This document shows positions 52,686 to 61,870 of a stretch of 64,000 nucleotides of DNA, in pieces. Position 1 is the stretch's first letter. Each line of letters opens with the position of its first letter. This DNA is from Lachnospiraceae bacterium (GTDB lineage: Bacteria > Bacillota_A > Clostridia > Lachnospirales > Lachnospiraceae), in contig SFGN01000010.1 of the NCBI GenBank assembly GCA_004556565.1, positions 1 to 64,000 on the forward strand, given 5' to 3'. The position numbers and the translations under genes are program-made. Under the pieces are notes generated by a model. The model was not told the DNA's origin. It made no database searches and saw only the letters and a list, made by a program, of their open reading frames with translations.

Positions 52686-53459
52686 ATGAGAATTTTATTT
52701 ATCCGGCACGGAGAGCCGGACTATGCAAATGATACATTGACGGAAAAAGGTCATCGTGAGGCGGCGCTTCTCGCAGAATCAGCAGAGAGGCTTCATCCGG
52801 GAACCTGTTATGTTTCGCCTCTGGGTCGTGCCCGTCATACGGCAGATTATACGTTAAAAAAGCTGGGGCTTCAGGCAGAAGTACTGGACTGGCTTGAGGA
52901 ATTCCCGGCTAAGGTTGATGTGAATCAGTCGGAGGAACTGCTGAAGGCATACCCAAATACAAGAAAAAACGGGGACAGATTTGAGACTCATGTTGCGTGG
53001 GATATCGTTCCGTCATATTGGACAGAACATCCGGAATATATGGACAGGGAGCTTTGGAGAAATACGATAACGGCACAATACAGTGATATGATTCCGGTAT
53101 ATGATTCTGTTATCCGGAATTTTGACGAATTCCTGGCAGAATACGGTTATGTCCGTGAAGGAAATCATTATCGCGTTGTGAAAGAGTCGGAAGAGACAGT
53201 TACTTTCTTCTGTCATTTCGGGCTGACCTGCGTGCTTTTATCAAGATTGTGGAATGTATCGCCGTTTGTTTTATGGCATGGACTTGTGATGGCACCGACC
53301 TCCGTGACCGAAGTAGTCTCAGAGGAAAGAGAACAGGGAATCGCTTATTTCCGGGGACTGAAAATCGGGGATGTGTCGCATCTGATCATGGGAGGGGAAG
53401 AGCCGTCATTTGCAGCGCGCTTCTGCGAAGTATACAGTAATACAGAACAAAGGCATTGA
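52686..53459 (+). CDS. Histidine phosphatase family protein (phosphoglycerate mutase-like)
   Basis: 257 residues from ATG 52686 (MRILFIRHGEPDYAND). The N-terminal RHG motif contains the phospho-histidine, and arginines follow in SPLGRARHTADYTL. The second histidine is in FFCHFGLTCVLLSRL, with a longer insert between the halves than in cofactor-dependent mutases. It is a phosphatase of unknown substrate. It follows nrdR by ~115 bases and ends at a strong terminator. Confidence 0.85.
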   Translation: MRILFIRHGEPDYANDTLTEKGHREAALLAESAERLHPGTCYVSPLGRARHTADYTLKKLGLQAEVLDWLEEFPAKVDVNQSEELLKAYPNTRKNGDRFETHVAWDIVPSYWTEHPEYMDRELWRNTITAQYSDMIPVYDSVIRNFDEFLAEYGYVREGNHYRVVKESEETVTFFCHFGLTCVLLSRLWNVSPFVLWHGLVMAPTSVTEVVSEEREQGIAYFRGLKIGDVSHLIMGGEEPSFAARFCEVYSNTEQRH

Positions 53460-53475
53460 ACGAGACTTGAATAAG

Positions 53476-53520
53476 AAAACGGAGAATGGATCACTGTTAC
53501 AGTGATCGTTCTCCGTTTTT
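53476..53520 (+). terminator. Strong terminator after the histidine phosphatase gene
   Basis: AAAACGGAGAA-GGATCACTG pairs with CAGTGATC-TTCTCCGTTTTT around TTA. It is nearly 20 base pairs long with a T-run. Confidence 0.85.
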
Positions 53521-53559
53521 GCTGCCATGAGTCCGGTAAGAGCTGCCGTCGGCAGATTA

Positions 53560-54504
53560 TTATCGTTTTATTTTGAAATTGATGCCGTCAAGGGAAAAGG
53601 CACGTGCAATTTCCGGATATACATATACAGCGACGAGCGCATATCCGACAAGAAGTTCTGCCCAGTATGTCAGGGTAAGTTTCGCTTCACTTAAGTATGC
53701 CCCCAGGTTTCCGAAGATTTCCCCGAACTTATAACCAAAACTCTTTAACGCACTTGAGAATCCCCATGACCATGCAAGCTTGTTGGTAATAAAAATCAGG
53801 ATGACCATGATAGCGATGGAGCAGATGATTCCTTTTTTGTCAAGGCTTCCGCCCAGAAGTTCATATCCTTTGAATGAACAGAATGCCACGGCAATCCCGG
53901 CAATCCCGCCGACAAATCCCAGTTTATAAATTATGATCCAGAGAATACATCCGATCAGTACCCCGGCGGCGGCACCGCCGATTCCCGCGATAAAATTGCT
54001 CTGCGGCTGTCGTGCAGGTCTTTTGGCAGGCGGGTTCTGATTCTTCTGGAGTGTTGCATTCACTTCTGCCGCACACCGTTCACAGATGTGGTGATGTTCA
54101 CCGTTGATTTCGTAGCAGTTGATTGCGAAAGTATCCGTTCCGCAGACTTCACAGGCGGAAGTATAACGCCCCCTTACAAGAAAATCAATAACCGGCTCAA
54201 TAATCGCATTGAAAGAATCTGCGATATTTTTATTCGCTGCGGATAAGCTGACTTCCAGTACGACAGAGAAAGAATAAATCTGAAGATTCCGAATCAACGG
54301 ATTCTGTTCCTGCTGTTTACGCAGAAATTCGTTCAGAATCTCATTGTTGATGTCTACCGATGACCGGGCATTGATTTTAATAAGATACTGCCCCTTGTCC
54401 TGTTCAATAATAATGCGGTAACCGCGATAAATCCCCGCCATATGATTTCTGAAATCCTTCAGGCATCCGCCAAGGATTTGAGAGCGAATCTTTTCATTAA
54501 CCAT
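53560..54504 (-). CDS. Uncharacterised membrane protein with a cytoplasmic zinc-ribbon-like module
   Basis: 314 residues. The N-terminal ~115 residues are soluble. A pair of CxxC motifs (CEVCG at ~118, CERC at ~137, with HHH between) suggests a zinc site. Then come a proline-rich linker (~150-168) and about four membrane helices (~170-300). I recognise no family. GAGGAG precedes the start. It is flanked by a terminator and a divergent promoter, so it stands alone. Function unknown. Confidence 0.65.
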   Translation of the reverse strand: MVNEKIRSQILGGCLKDFRNHMAGIYRGYRIIIEQDKGQYLIKINARSSVDINNEILNEFLRKQQEQNPLIRNLQIYSFSVVLEVSLSAANKNIADSFNAIIEPVIDFLVRGRYTSACEVCGTDTFAINCYEINGEHHHICERCAAEVNATLQKNQNPPAKRPARQPQSNFIAGIGGAAAGVLIGCILWIIIYKLGFVGGIAGIAVAFCSFKGYELLGGSLDKKGIICSIAIMVILIFITNKLAWSWGFSSALKSFGYKFGEIFGNLGAYLSEAKLTLTYWAELLVGYALVAVYVYPEIARAFSLDGINFKIKR

Positions 54505-54687
54505 AATCCTTACTCCTCTGTTCTCTTTTCTGTATTTTCTTCAGTCCTATATTTCAAAAGCTGAAAAAGTATCAGGTTTATTATTAGGTTATATACACAT
54601 ACTAAGATAATTGTAGCACACAAGATAAAAATTGAACAGTTCCTTTTTCAATTATTCTTACTGATTATTGTGAACTGTAACTGCTGA

Positions 54688-54716
54688 TTGACAACGGATT
54701 TGCTTCGGCTTATAAT
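54688..54716 (+). promoter_or_regulatory. Consensus sigma-A promoter of the MATE gene
   Basis: TTGACA (54688-54693), a 17-base spacer and TATAAT (54711-54716), both hexamers perfect. The start codon is 90 bases downstream. The gap 54505-54806 holds no other clear feature. Confidence 0.85.
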
Positions 54717-54806
54717 CAAAAACCGACAGTGTGAACGGATGTGAATGGTTAGCATGGAAAGCCGTTTCACAGAAAAAATTACTGGCAGACTGGCGGAGAT
54801 ACATTG

Positions 54807-56144
54807 ATGGGGATTGAAAAACAGTTTACAAAATATGTTTCACAAAATATATTGGGAACGATCGGGGTTTCCTGTTATATTATTGCAGATACTTTTTTTA
54901 TATCAAAGGCGGCGGGAGCAGACGGAATTACCGTTTTGAATCTGGCACTCCCGATTTATAACCTGATATTTGCAATCGGTTCAATGACAGGCATAGGTGC
55001 GGCAACACGGTTTGCGATTTTGCGGGCGCAGGGAAATGAAAAAGCACAAGGATATTTTTCAAATGCGGTATTCTGGGTATGCCTGATTTCTGTCCCATTT
55101 ATACTTGCCGGGATTCTTGCCCCGGAGCGAGTGATGGCGCTTATGGGAGCGGATGCCCGGATTATCAGTCTGGGGCGGGATTACAACCGAATATTTCTAT
55201 TGTTTACTCCGTTTTTTATGTTGAACTTTGTAATCAGTGCGTTTGTCAGAAACGACGGTGCACCGTCTCTGGCAATGGTGGCAACGATTGCAGGAAGTTT
55301 GTTTAATATTATATTTGATTATGTATTTATGTTCCCGATGGGACTGGGGCTTGCAGGGGCGGCATTTGCAACGGCTGCATCCCCTGTCTTAAGCATTTTA
55401 ATCTGCGGGACGCATTTCTTCAGCGAAAAAAATACGGTACAGTTTCTGTGGCGAAAACCGTCCGCACGGATGTGGCTTCATTCCTGTCAGCTTGGAATTC
55501 CTGCATTTATCGGAGAGATGTCTTCCGGCGTGACGACGACTGTATTTAATTTCCTGATTCTCGGGCTTGCCGGGAATACCGGAGTCGCCGCATATGGGGT
55601 GATTGCAAATTACGCCCTGGTCGCAACGGCAGTTTTTAACGGAGTTTCCCAGGGAATGCAGCCGCTGCTGAGCCGGTCTTACGGAAAAGGAAATAAAAAA
55701 GAACTGAAGAAACTGCTCGGCATGGGAATTACGTCAGGTCTTGTTTTTGCGGGTATCATTTATGCTGTCGTTTATGCATTTACTGATCCGCTGGTTTCCC
55801 TGTTCAACAGCGGAGATTCCGTGCTGCTTGCACGATATGCTTTCGAAGGTATGCGGCTGTACTTTATCGGATTTATTTTTGCGGGATTCAACATCATAGG
55901 GGCAGGATACTTAAGTGCAACGGCACATCCGAAAAGTGCATTCATCACGTCATTTATCCGGGGCGTCGCCGCGATTATCGCCTGTTCTGTGATTCTGTCC
56001 AGGCTGATGGGATTTACAGGGGTATGGATTTCTTTTGCGGCGGCGGAGGGAATTACCGCAGTTATAACAGCATTTATGTTGATAAAGCAGAGAAAAAAGC
56101 ATAATATCAGGGGCAGGAGTATGTCTGTTTTACGAAATATATGA
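54807..56144 (+). CDS. MATE family efflux transporter
   Basis: 445 residues from ATG 54807 (MGIEKQFTKYVSQN), with GGCGGAG 8 bases upstream. Twelve membrane helices in two MatE repeats; examples are GSMTGIGAATRFAILRAQGN in the first repeat and GVSQGMQPLLSRSYGKGN in the second. It is a DinF/NorM-type antiporter that exports cationic drugs or metabolites using Na+ or H+. It is driven by a consensus promoter, and the helD gene starts 31 bases after it. Confidence 0.9.
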   Translation: MGIEKQFTKYVSQNILGTIGVSCYIIADTFFISKAAGADGITVLNLALPIYNLIFAIGSMTGIGAATRFAILRAQGNEKAQGYFSNAVFWVCLISVPFILAGILAPERVMALMGADARIISLGRDYNRIFLLFTPFFMLNFVISAFVRNDGAPSLAMVATIAGSLFNIIFDYVFMFPMGLGLAGAAFATAASPVLSILICGTHFFSEKNTVQFLWRKPSARMWLHSCQLGIPAFIGEMSSGVTTTVFNFLILGLAGNTGVAAYGVIANYALVATAVFNGVSQGMQPLLSRSYGKGNKKELKKLLGMGITSGLVFAGIIYAVVYAFTDPLVSLFNSGDSVLLARYAFEGMRLYFIGFIFAGFNIIGAGYLSATAHPKSAFITSFIRGVAAIIACSVILSRLMGFTGVWISFAAAEGITAVITAFMLIKQRKKHNIRGRSMSVLRNI

Positions 56145-56175
56145 GCATTCTAAATAATATTGAAAGGAAGTTATT

Positions 56176-58203
56176 ATGAGCCGTGGGCAGGAGTTTCTTA
56201 TAGAAGTTACTGAAAAACTAAATACAAAGATACAGGAGCTTGGCAGAACCATCCGGGAAGTGCAGGAAGACATTGCCGGCATGAATGATTATTATTGGGA
56301 AAACTATACGGAGATGGATCAGTACGGTTATGAAAATTTTGATAACCGGCAGGCACTTCTCATTCAGATGAACGCGAATCAGGAAAATCATAAAAAATGG
56401 AACCGGCTGAAAAAGATGGTGGACTCCCCTTTTTTCGGCAGCGTGGATTTTGTATATGAAGGTGACGAGGAGGCAGAAACATTTTACATCGGAATCGGTA
56501 ATTTTTCCGAGAAAACCGGGCAGGTTCCGCTGATTTATGACTGGCGCGCGCCGGTCAGCGGCCTGTTTTATGATTTTGATAAGGGAGAAGCATCTTATGA
56601 ATCACCGGCCGGGCTTCTGACAGGGGAAATCCTCTCAAAATGGCAGTATAAAATACGGCGCGGGCGTATGATTTATGAGTTTGAGAGTGACGTAAAAATT
56701 GATGATGATATTCTGAAACAAGAGCTGGGAAGTCATGGTGATGTGAAGCTTAAAAATATTGTCCGGACAATCCAGAAGGAACAAAATGCAATCATCCGGA
56801 ATACAAAAGATAAGATTCTGGTTATCCAGGGGGCTGCGGGAAGCGGCAAGACCTCGGTGGCACTTCACAGAATCGCATACCTTCTGTATCACGACAGGAC
56901 ACACCTGATCTCATCAAATATTCTGATACTTTCTCCGAACAGTGTATTCTCAGATTATATTTCCCACATCCTTCCGGAGCTTGGAGAGGAACATATCAGG
57001 GAAATGAGTTTTGATTTGTTTGCTTTTCGGGAGCTGCGGGTGATTGCGGCAGACTGCGAAGACCGTTATCATCATATTGAACGATGCATTTCACATTATG
57101 ACGAGGAGAAGGAGAAACGATACCGCTGGAAGCAGTCGGAGGAATTTGTCAGGGCGGCAGAAGGCTTTCTTGTCTTTCTGGAAGACGATCTTGTGGAATT
57201 TTGCGACATAGAAATGAAGGGTATGAGAAAGACAGCCGATGAATTGATGCAGCTGTTTTATTATAAATTTCCGGAAACACCGCTTTTGTCCCGTATGGAA
57301 GCAGTGATGGAATATGTCATCGATGAATATGAAACCCTTCGGGGAAGAGATCTTAATGAAGAGGAGAGAATCGCAGTCAGTGAACGGTTCTTACGTATGT
57401 ATGTGACGACTGATATTTATCAGATTTATAACTGGTTTCTGGAGGATAACGGATGGGAGACGCTTCCGGATGTGCCGAAGGAAAAACGTGTGCTGGCATA
57501 TGAGGATGTATTCCCAATGCTGTATCTCAAATACAGGCTTTGTTCCAATAACAGGAAGAACAAAGAGGTCAAGCATCTGGTGATCGATGAGATGCAGGAT
57601 TATTCTTATCTCCAGTATGTTGTGCTGGATCAGATGTTTTCCTGCAGCATGACAATTCTGGGCGACAGGGCGCAGACCGTGGATGCCGCTCCCAGGGACG
57701 TTCTGACATTTCTTCCTTCAATTTTCGGAAAGAACATCCGGCGGATTGAGATGAATTCAAGTTACAGGAATACGCTGGAAATCGCGGAGTATGCGGCCAA
57801 AATTACAGATGTGAAAGGAATCAGGTATCTGGAGCGTCATGGAAAACCGGTAACGGAAAAGAGTTGTATCTCTAAAGAAGAGGCGATGGAGGAAATTCTT
57901 CGAGAGGTCCGGATCGATGAAACAGGTTATGAGACGGCGGCAGTTCTTACTATGACCGAAGAAGAGGCTGCGGCGGCATATTGTTATCTGAAAAGCAAAA
58001 GGGACGACGTTAATTATATCGACAGGGACAGCTCTGAATTCCGCAGGGGAATAACGGTGACGACCTATTATCTGGCAAAAGGGCTGGAATTTGATCAGGT
58101 GTTTGTACTGGAAGGCAAAAAAGAAAGCCCTCTGTCAGCACAGTTTCGTTATATCAGTGCTACAAGGGCTTTGCATGAGCTGTATGTTTATTCGATCGGA
58201 TAA
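56176..58203 (+). CDS. HelD-like RNA polymerase recycling helicase (UvrD/Rep superfamily)
   Basis: 675 residues. The N-terminal coiled-coil (~1-85) is followed by DWRAPVSGLFYDFD (~122-135), the hallmark of HelD. Superfamily-1 motifs: Walker A QGAAGSGKTSVALHR (~217), LILSPNSVFSDY, the DE motif VIDEMQDYSYLQY, GDRAQTVDAAP, and motif VI SATRALHELYVYS at the C-terminus. HelD removes stalled or inactive RNA polymerase from DNA using ATP. It is somewhat shorter than the usual ~770 residues. Probably co-transcribed with the MATE gene. Confidence 0.9.
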   Translation: MSRGQEFLIEVTEKLNTKIQELGRTIREVQEDIAGMNDYYWENYTEMDQYGYENFDNRQALLIQMNANQENHKKWNRLKKMVDSPFFGSVDFVYEGDEEAETFYIGIGNFSEKTGQVPLIYDWRAPVSGLFYDFDKGEASYESPAGLLTGEILSKWQYKIRRGRMIYEFESDVKIDDDILKQELGSHGDVKLKNIVRTIQKEQNAIIRNTKDKILVIQGAAGSGKTSVALHRIAYLLYHDRTHLISSNILILSPNSVFSDYISHILPELGEEHIREMSFDLFAFRELRVIAADCEDRYHHIERCISHYDEEKEKRYRWKQSEEFVRAAEGFLVFLEDDLVEFCDIEMKGMRKTADELMQLFYYKFPETPLLSRMEAVMEYVIDEYETLRGRDLNEEERIAVSERFLRMYVTTDIYQIYNWFLEDNGWETLPDVPKEKRVLAYEDVFPMLYLKYRLCSNNRKNKEVKHLVIDEMQDYSYLQYVVLDQMFSCSMTILGDRAQTVDAAPRDVLTFLPSIFGKNIRRIEMNSSYRNTLEIAEYAAKITDVKGIRYLERHGKPVTEKSCISKEEAMEEILREVRIDETGYETAAVLTMTEEEAAAAYCYLKSKRDDVNYIDRDSSEFRRGITVTTYYLAKGLEFDQVFVLEGKKESPLSAQFRYISATRALHELYVYSIG

Positions 58204-58246
58204 GTTCAGTCAGAAGTTAAATGATTTCCGGATTGTTTCACCGAAG

Positions 58247-58270
58247 TAAATGTTATTCAAGGTGGATCAT
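58247..58270. repeat. Remnant of a MITE-like element end
   Basis: ATGTTATTCAAGGTGGATCATA closely matches the right end of the element at 620-784 (GTGTTATTTAGGGTGGATCATA), differing at about 4 of 22 positions. The opposite end is not recognisable, so this is probably a solo or decayed end. It lies between the helD and HD-domain genes. Confidence 0.45.
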
Positions 58271-58279
58271 ACCGGGGGT

Positions 58280-58307
58280 ATCAGCCGGATGTTGTCATCC
58301 GGCTGAT
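58280..58307. terminator. Perfect hairpin at the end of the HD-domain gene
   Basis: ATCAGCCGGATG (58280-58291) and CATCCGGCTGAT (58296-58307) form a 12-base stem with a TTGT loop. The stem covers the last codons of the HD gene. T-tracts are lacking on both sides. It may act as a terminator for the convergent genes or be part of the neighbouring repeat remnant. Confidence 0.5.
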
Positions 58308-59042
58308 ATACGTTTCAACCTCTGTTAGAATCTGTTCGACTTTTTGTCTGGTTTCCGGAAGGCAAAAAGTCGTCCTGTCAAACGGTTTTCTGTAATATTG
58401 ATCTGAGGAAAGAAGCTTAATACTTTCAGCAAAATATAAATCAAAGAAAAATGCAAGGAAGGATACCCAGATATCCAGTCCGGTATGTCGGTCCTCTCTT
58501 TTTACACATTGATGTTTCATGATACTTTGGAAAACAGGCTCGGAAACTGTCTCTTGTGACACCTGCTCTTCCGTCTCACCCATAGTATCCACCATATTTT
58601 CACAGGCAAACACACGGAAAATATCGCATTTATCTGCATCGCGGATGAGCTTACATAAAAGCAGCGTCTCGTCATCGAGACCATCCTCGATCCGGAAACG
58701 GTTATGATTACGGATCGCTGTGATTATCATCTTCTGTTCCCGTGCATCAAGCTCCTGTAAAAAATTTTCCCCGACAAGAATCTCACACCCGAGTTCTGCG
58801 TGGTCTACGCTGATATTGTCAAAAAAAGTACCATATTGTTTCACTTGTTCAAAACGTCCGATATCGTGGAACATGGCACAGATGTGGGCGAGTGATTTCA
58901 GATGCTCCGGCAGATGCAGGGATTCTGTCAGACGATCCATAATGTCGGCAACTGCCAGGGTGTGTACGATTTTTAATTCGATTCTTCCATCGTTCCGGTC
59001 AAAATTGCCGGCATATGTCAAAAAAACTTCCTTTGCGTTCAT
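58281..59042 (-). CDS. HD-domain phosphohydrolase
   Basis: 253 residues. The HD metal site shows H in KIVHTLAV, AHICAMFHDIGRFEQ with the HD pair, DHAELGCEIL, and AIRNHNR. Members hydrolyse nucleotides or phosphate esters, some linked to alarmone or second-messenger breakdown; the substrate is not assigned. AGGAGG lies before the start. The C-terminus (ETYISRMTTSG) is encoded inside the hairpin at 58280-58307. Divergent from lysR. Confidence 0.88.
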   Translation of the reverse strand: MNAKEVFLTYAGNFDRNDGRIELKIVHTLAVADIMDRLTESLHLPEHLKSLAHICAMFHDIGRFEQVKQYGTFFDNISVDHAELGCEILVGENFLQELDAREQKMIITAIRNHNRFRIEDGLDDETLLLCKLIRDADKCDIFRVFACENMVDTMGETEEQVSQETVSEPVFQSIMKHQCVKREDRHTGLDIWVSFLAFFFDLYFAESIKLLSSDQYYRKPFDRTTFCLPETRQKVEQILTEVETYISRMTTSG

Positions 59043-59214
59043 AAAGCCTCCTGAATCCTTATCTTAGATATCTGTATGGTCTACAGGCTCATTATAAAAG
59101 AATTTATGTAAAAAGTAAATGGATTACGGCAGGATACCTGTTGAAAACCCTACTTGTTAATCATTGGATCAGGGTTTACAATAAGCATATCAGATGCCAC
59201 AGGAGGTATGAAGA

Positions 59215-60141
59215 ATGACACTGACACAACTACGATATGCCATTGCGGTGGCGGACACCGGCTCTATGAACGAAGCGGCACGTCTCATGTTTATTTCACA
59301 GCCCAGTCTTTCACTTGCAATTAAAGAGCTGGAGGCGGAAATCGGGGTGGAACTGTTCCGCAGAAGCAACCGGGGCGTGGTTCTGACGCAGGAGGGGATT
59401 GAGTTCCTTGGATATGCCCGGCAGGTGACAGAACAATATGAGCTGATCGAGTCACGGTATATCAAAAAGAAAAATATAAAGAAAAAGTTTGCAGTTTCCA
59501 TGCAGCACTATACATTTGCAGTGAAAGCTTTTGTGGAGCTGGTCAAACAGTTCGGGATGGATGAATATGAATTTGCAGTACGGGAGACGCAGACTTATGA
59601 GGTGATCCGGGATGTAAAAGAATTCCGCAGTGAAATAGGGATTCTTTACCTGAATGACTTTAACCGAAAGGTACTGACGAAGTTATTCCGGGAATCAGAA
59701 CTGGAATTTCATCCGCTTCTGGAATGCGGCATTTATGTTTATATGTGCAAGGAACATCCGCTTGCCCGCAAAGAAGAAATCTCCATTGAAGAGCTGGAAG
59801 AATATCCCTGCCTTTCCTTTGAACAGGGGAATAATAATTCCTTTTATTTTGCGGAAGAAGTGTTAAGCACGTATGCATATAAACGTCTGATTAAGGCAAA
59901 CGACCGTGCGACCATGCTGAACCTGATGGTGGGTCTCGACGGATTCACTCTTTGCTCCGGCATAATCTGTGAAAGCCTGAACGGCTCGGATTATTGTGCG
60001 GTCAGGCTCAGATCCGATGAAGTGATGACAATCGGATATCTGCAGCGAAAAGGGATGGCACTCAGTCCGATGGGGCAGATTTATCTGGAGGAAATACGGA
60101 AATTTCAGGCAATCGGTAATCTGAAGGACAGCCAAAACTAA
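59215..60141 (+). CDS. LysR-family transcriptional regulator, CysL/CmbR-like
   Basis: 308 residues. The N-terminal winged helix (~1-60) shows LTQLRYAIAVADTGSMNEAARLMFISQPSLSLAIKELE, and the C-terminal substrate-binding domain (~88-300) follows. AGGAGG precedes the start. The next gene is metY, with a TGATA-N9-TATCA site between them. This points to a role in sulfur amino-acid control with an effector such as O-acetylserine or a related compound (inference). Confidence 0.88.
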   Translation: MTLTQLRYAIAVADTGSMNEAARLMFISQPSLSLAIKELEAEIGVELFRRSNRGVVLTQEGIEFLGYARQVTEQYELIESRYIKKKNIKKKFAVSMQHYTFAVKAFVELVKQFGMDEYEFAVRETQTYEVIRDVKEFRSEIGILYLNDFNRKVLTKLFRESELEFHPLLECGIYVYMCKEHPLARKEEISIEELEEYPCLSFEQGNNNSFYFAEEVLSTYAYKRLIKANDRATMLNLMVGLDGFTLCSGIICESLNGSDYCAVRLRSDEVMTIGYLQRKGMALSPMGQIYLEEIRKFQAIGNLKDSQN

Positions 60142-60177
60142 TAAAATCTGAAGAAAGAATGCGGTGAAAGCGAAATC

Positions 60178-60219
60178 GCCCCGGTTATAGAAGAAAACTA
60201 TAACCAGGGCTTCTTTTTA
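60178..60219 (+). terminator. Terminator after lysR
   Basis: GCCCCGGTTATAG pairs with CTATAACCAGGGC (one mismatch) around ~7 bases, followed by TTCTTTTTAT. Confidence 0.75.
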
Positions 60220-60244
60220 TATATTAGACAATCAGAAAACCTTG

Positions 60245-60263
60245 TGATAGTATAAACCTATCA
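60245..60263. promoter_or_regulatory. CmbR-like LysR operator upstream of metY
   Basis: TGATAGTATAAACCTATCA fits TGATA-N9-TATCA, which I recall as the box proposed for CmbR-type LysR regulators of cysteine metabolism in streptococci. A further GATAGG at 60268-60273 pairs with CCTATC at 60257-60262, giving a second overlapping dyad. metY starts 49 bases downstream. Confidence 0.6.
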
Positions 60264-60311
60264 AACAGATAGGAAATAAAAATTACATAAATTGAAAAGG
60301 AGATTACCACT

Positions 60312-61619
60312 ATGAGTAAGAAAACAAGAGCAGAAAGAAATTTAAAATTTGAAACATTGCAGCTTCATGTCGGACAGGAAAGTCCGGATCCGGTTACAGA
60401 CGCACGTGCTGTCCCGATTTATCAGACATCTTCCTATGTGTTCCGCAACAGTGATCATGCGGCAGCAAGATTCGGCCTCAGCGATGCGGGAAATATTTAC
60501 GGAAGACTTACCAATCCTACAGAAGATGTTTTTGAGAAGAGAATCGCAGCACTGGAAGGCGGTGTTGCAGCACTGGCGGTTGCATCAGGAGCTGCTGCAA
60601 TTACATACACATTTGAAAATCTGGCACAGAACGGTGATCACATCGTAGCTGCAAAAAATATTTACGGCGGAACTTACAATCTTCTGGCACATACGCTCCC
60701 ACAGTACGGCATAGCAACAACTTTTGTAGACCCGTTTGATGTTGAAGAAGTGAAAGCGGCAATCAAAGAAAATACAAAAGCAGTATTTATCGAGACACTC
60801 GGAAATCCGAATTCTGATGTTGTTGATATTGAAAAACTTGCAGAAATCGCCCATGAGAATAAGATTCCGCTTGTTATCGACAATACATTTGCAACACCGT
60901 ATCTGGTACGTCCGATTGAATATGGTGCAGATATTGTTGTACATTCTGCAACAAAATTCATCGGCGGTCATGGAACGACGATCGGCGGCGTTATCGTAGA
61001 CAGCGGAAAATTCGACTGGGAAGCAAGCGGAAAATTCCCGTCACTGACAAAGCCAAATCCGAGCTATCACGGAATCAGCTTTACAAAAGCGGTAGGAGCT
61101 GCAGCATTTGTTACCAAAATCCGTGCGATCCTGCTTCGTGACACAGGGGCGACCCTTTCACCGTTCCACGCATTCTTCTTCCTGCAGGGACTTGAGACAT
61201 TGTCATTGAGAGTAGAACGCCATGTGTTCAATGCGCTTAAGGTTGTTGAATACCTGAAGAACCATCCACAGGTTGAAAAGGTGAACCATCCGTCTATTTC
61301 CGAAGATCCACAGCAGCAGGCACTGTATAAGAAATACTTCCCGAACGGAGGCGGTTCTATTTTTACCTTCGAGATTAAAGGTGATGCACAGAAAGCACGT
61401 GATTTTATTGATAACCTGGAATTGTTCTCCCTTCTTGCAAATGTTGCAGATGTGAAGTCACTGGTTATCCATCCGGCGTCTACGACCCACTCTCAGTTAA
61501 ATGAAGAAGAACTGCTGGATCAGGGAATCAAACCAAATACAATCCGTCTGTCCATCGGAACAGAAAATATCGACGATATTATTGAAGATCTTGAAGAGGC
61601 ATTTAAAGCTGTTCAGTAA
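60312..61619 (+). CDS. metY: O-acetylhomoserine sulfhydrylase (aminocarboxypropyltransferase)
   Basis: 435 residues, a PLP enzyme of the Cys/Met metabolism family. Motifs: FETLQLHVGQESPDPVTDAR at the N-terminus (MetY-type), YGRLTNPTEDVFEKRIAALEGG, VIDNTFATPYLVRP, and the PLP lysine in VVHSATKFIGGHG. The length and N-terminus fit O-acetylhomoserine sulfhydrylase rather than cystathionine enzymes. It makes homocysteine from O-acetylhomoserine and sulfide. GGAGA precedes the start. Likely regulated by the adjacent LysR protein. Confidence 0.93.
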   Translation: MSKKTRAERNLKFETLQLHVGQESPDPVTDARAVPIYQTSSYVFRNSDHAAARFGLSDAGNIYGRLTNPTEDVFEKRIAALEGGVAALAVASGAAAITYTFENLAQNGDHIVAAKNIYGGTYNLLAHTLPQYGIATTFVDPFDVEEVKAAIKENTKAVFIETLGNPNSDVVDIEKLAEIAHENKIPLVIDNTFATPYLVRPIEYGADIVVHSATKFIGGHGTTIGGVIVDSGKFDWEASGKFPSLTKPNPSYHGISFTKAVGAAAFVTKIRAILLRDTGATLSPFHAFFFLQGLETLSLRVERHVFNALKVVEYLKNHPQVEKVNHPSISEDPQQQALYKKYFPNGGGSIFTFEIKGDAQKARDFIDNLELFSLLANVADVKSLVIHPASTTHSQLNEEELLDQGIKPNTIRLSIGTENIDDIIEDLEEAFKAVQ

Positions 61620-61691
61620 TGAGAACAAACGCGAAAAAGTGAAAATGCAAATAGTACAAATAACGTAAAATAGCTCAAAATAAAATAATGT

Positions 61692-61748
61692 AAAAAGGCA
61701 TTCTCCCGTCTTAGATGTATATAGCACAAATAGGGGAATGCCTTTTTT
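61692..61748 (+). terminator. Terminator after metY
   Basis: AAAAAGGCATTCTCCC (61692-61707) pairs with GGGGAATGCCTTTTTT (61733-61748). Confidence 0.8.
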
Positions 61749-61841
61749 GTGCGTGTTCCTTAAAAAAGTCAGTAATACAGGATATCCCGTTTATGCTTCT
61801 CTTGCTATAACAGTTCATCCCACATCAATCATAAAATTAGC

Positions 61842-61870
61842 TTGTACAAAAAATTATAATGTGTGATAAT
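61842..61870 (+). promoter_or_regulatory. Promoter of the second ABC exporter, with a structured leader downstream
   Basis: TTGTAC (61842-61847 region), a 17-base spacer and GATAAT (61865-61870). The leader of ~170 bases contains three small hairpins in a row: CACGG/CCGTG (~61949), TGCC/GGCA (~61984) and GGCGT/ACGCC (~62001). No known riboswitch was recognised. A 24-codon frame from ATG ~61870 (MNGVGFAETV...) has no ribosome binding site. Confidence 0.4.

Noticed and set aside
61806..61818. TATAACAGTTCA as a third copy of the repeat at 29354
   Set aside because: Only about 12 bases match one end, with no inverted partner or core nearby.
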